Source: Alistipes sp.
Lineage (GTDB): Bacteria > Bacteroidota > Bacteroidia > Bacteroidales > Rikenellaceae
DNA length: 5,880 nucleotides
Reading direction: 5' to 3'
Assembly (NCBI GenBank): GCA_017561105.1
Contig: JAFZDR010000086.1
Location: forward strand, 1-5,880
The notes beneath the pieces were generated by a model that saw nothing but the letters and a program-made list of their open reading frames with translations, was not told where the DNA came from and searched no databases. The position numbers were made by a program, and so were the translations under genes. Positions 5,601 to 5,880 of the stretch are shown here, piece by piece. Position 1 is the stretch's first letter. Each line of letters opens with the position of its first letter.

Positions 5601-5628
5601 GATTTTTGATAAAAAATCATTATCTTTG
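5601..5628 (+). promoter_or_regulatory. Promoter region of the OmpH-like lipoprotein gene, with inverted repeat before the -7 box
   Basis: TATCTTTG (5621-5628) is a consensus Bacteroidota -7 box, with a start expected near 5635 and a leader of about 25 nt. GATTTTT-GATA-AAAAATC (5601-5618) is a perfect 7-4-7 inverted repeat ending two bases before the box, the same geometry as at 395-412. A -33 element is unclear: TTG at 5595-5597 is 23 bp away, and the TTTG at 5605-5608 is only 12 bp away. Confidence 0.6.
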
Positions 5629-5659
5629 TGCGATATAGTGAAAAACCGTAAAATAGAAT

Positions 5660-5880
5660 ATGACTATGAGAAAGATTTTTGTAGCAGCATTGGCATTTTT
5701 GGCCGTAGTAAGCTGCAATGAGAACAAAAAGGGTGCAGAGGCTGCAGAGCAGGCTGCAACAGAGGTTGCTGCAAGCGGCGACTTGGCTTTTGTAAATGTT
5801 GATTATGTATTTGCCGAGAGCGACATCTTCAAGACTGAGGGTATTGCACTCCGCGACAAGACCGAGAAGGCGCAGCAGAA
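5660..5880 (+). CDS. OmpH/Skp-like lipoprotein, N-terminal part (3' truncated)
   Basis: The frame opens at ATG 5660 (MTMRKIF...) and is still open at the right edge, giving 73 complete codons. ATG 5666 (MRKIF...) is an equally good start. The N-terminus is a lipoprotein signal: basic RK, a hydrophobic stretch and the lipobox VVSC with Cys19 (counting from 5660), followed by Asn, so the mature protein is probably lipid-anchored after Lgt and signal peptidase II action. An Ala/Glu/Gln-rich linker follows. Then LAFVNVDYVFAESDIFK and a charged helical segment resemble the start of OmpH/Skp-type periplasmic chaperones, which begin with an 'iayVd.d.ll' strand and continue into a long coiled coil. 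Skp proteins hold unfolded outer-membrane proteins; lipidated versions are common in Bacteroidota. The coiled-coil arms and C-terminal strands are outside the window, so the family call rests on about 40 residues. Confidence 0.78.
   Translation, partial: MTMRKIFVAALAFLAVVSCNENKKGAEAAEQAATEVAASGDLAFVNVDYVFAESDIFKTEGIALRDKTEKAQQ

Overview
The window most likely comes from a Bacteroidota (Bacteroidales-type) chromosome. Genes start without Shine-Dalgarno sequences. Four intergenic regions carry a TAnnTTTG-type -7 box, three of them the identical octamer TATCTTTG. The tRNA gene does not encode its CCA end. The protein families are also typical: a MetallophosC-like phosphoesterase tail, an HU-type/SPOR membrane protein, a GxDLY/GDSL hydrolase and an OmpH-like lipoprotein. 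Base composition is moderate. A Rikenellaceae/Alistipes-like origin is possible, but I cannot settle it from this sequence.

Layout, all genes on the + strand. (1) 2-325 is the C-terminal end of a gene that begins outside the window, probably a calcineurin-like phosphoesterase. (2) 326-476 is an intergenic region with an 18-bp palindrome and a good promoter. (3) 477-3787 is a probable four-gene operon: a membrane sensor histidine kinase with almost no extracytoplasmic loop, lgt (lipoprotein diacylglyceryl transferase), a cytosolic HU-like/TM/periplasmic SPOR protein that overlaps the lgt stop by one base, and a GtrA-family membrane protein placed after a three-copy TAGTGAG repeat. (4) 3824-4003 is a self-contained tRNA-Ser(GCT) unit with its own promoter and a perfect UUCG-loop terminator. 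(5) 4004-4368 is about 365 bp with no convincing gene. (6) 4369-5562 is a monocistronic secreted SGNH/GDSL hydrolase with its own promoter and terminator. (7) 5601-5880 is the promoter and N-terminal part of an OmpH/Skp-like lipoprotein that runs off the right edge.

The shared theme of the operon is the cell envelope: lipoprotein maturation (Lgt), a peptidoglycan-binding SPOR protein, a probable lipid-linked sugar translocase (GtrA) and a kinase suited to sensing membrane state. The lipoprotein at the right edge would be an Lgt substrate. I see no defence system, CRISPR array, insertion sequence or prophage gene, and no clearly new multi-gene system. The less ordinary points are small: two promoters with the same 7-4-7 inverted repeat ending two bases before the -7 box, an inverted copy of the tRNA 3' end just past its terminator, the heptamer repeat, and the HU-TM-SPOR architecture.
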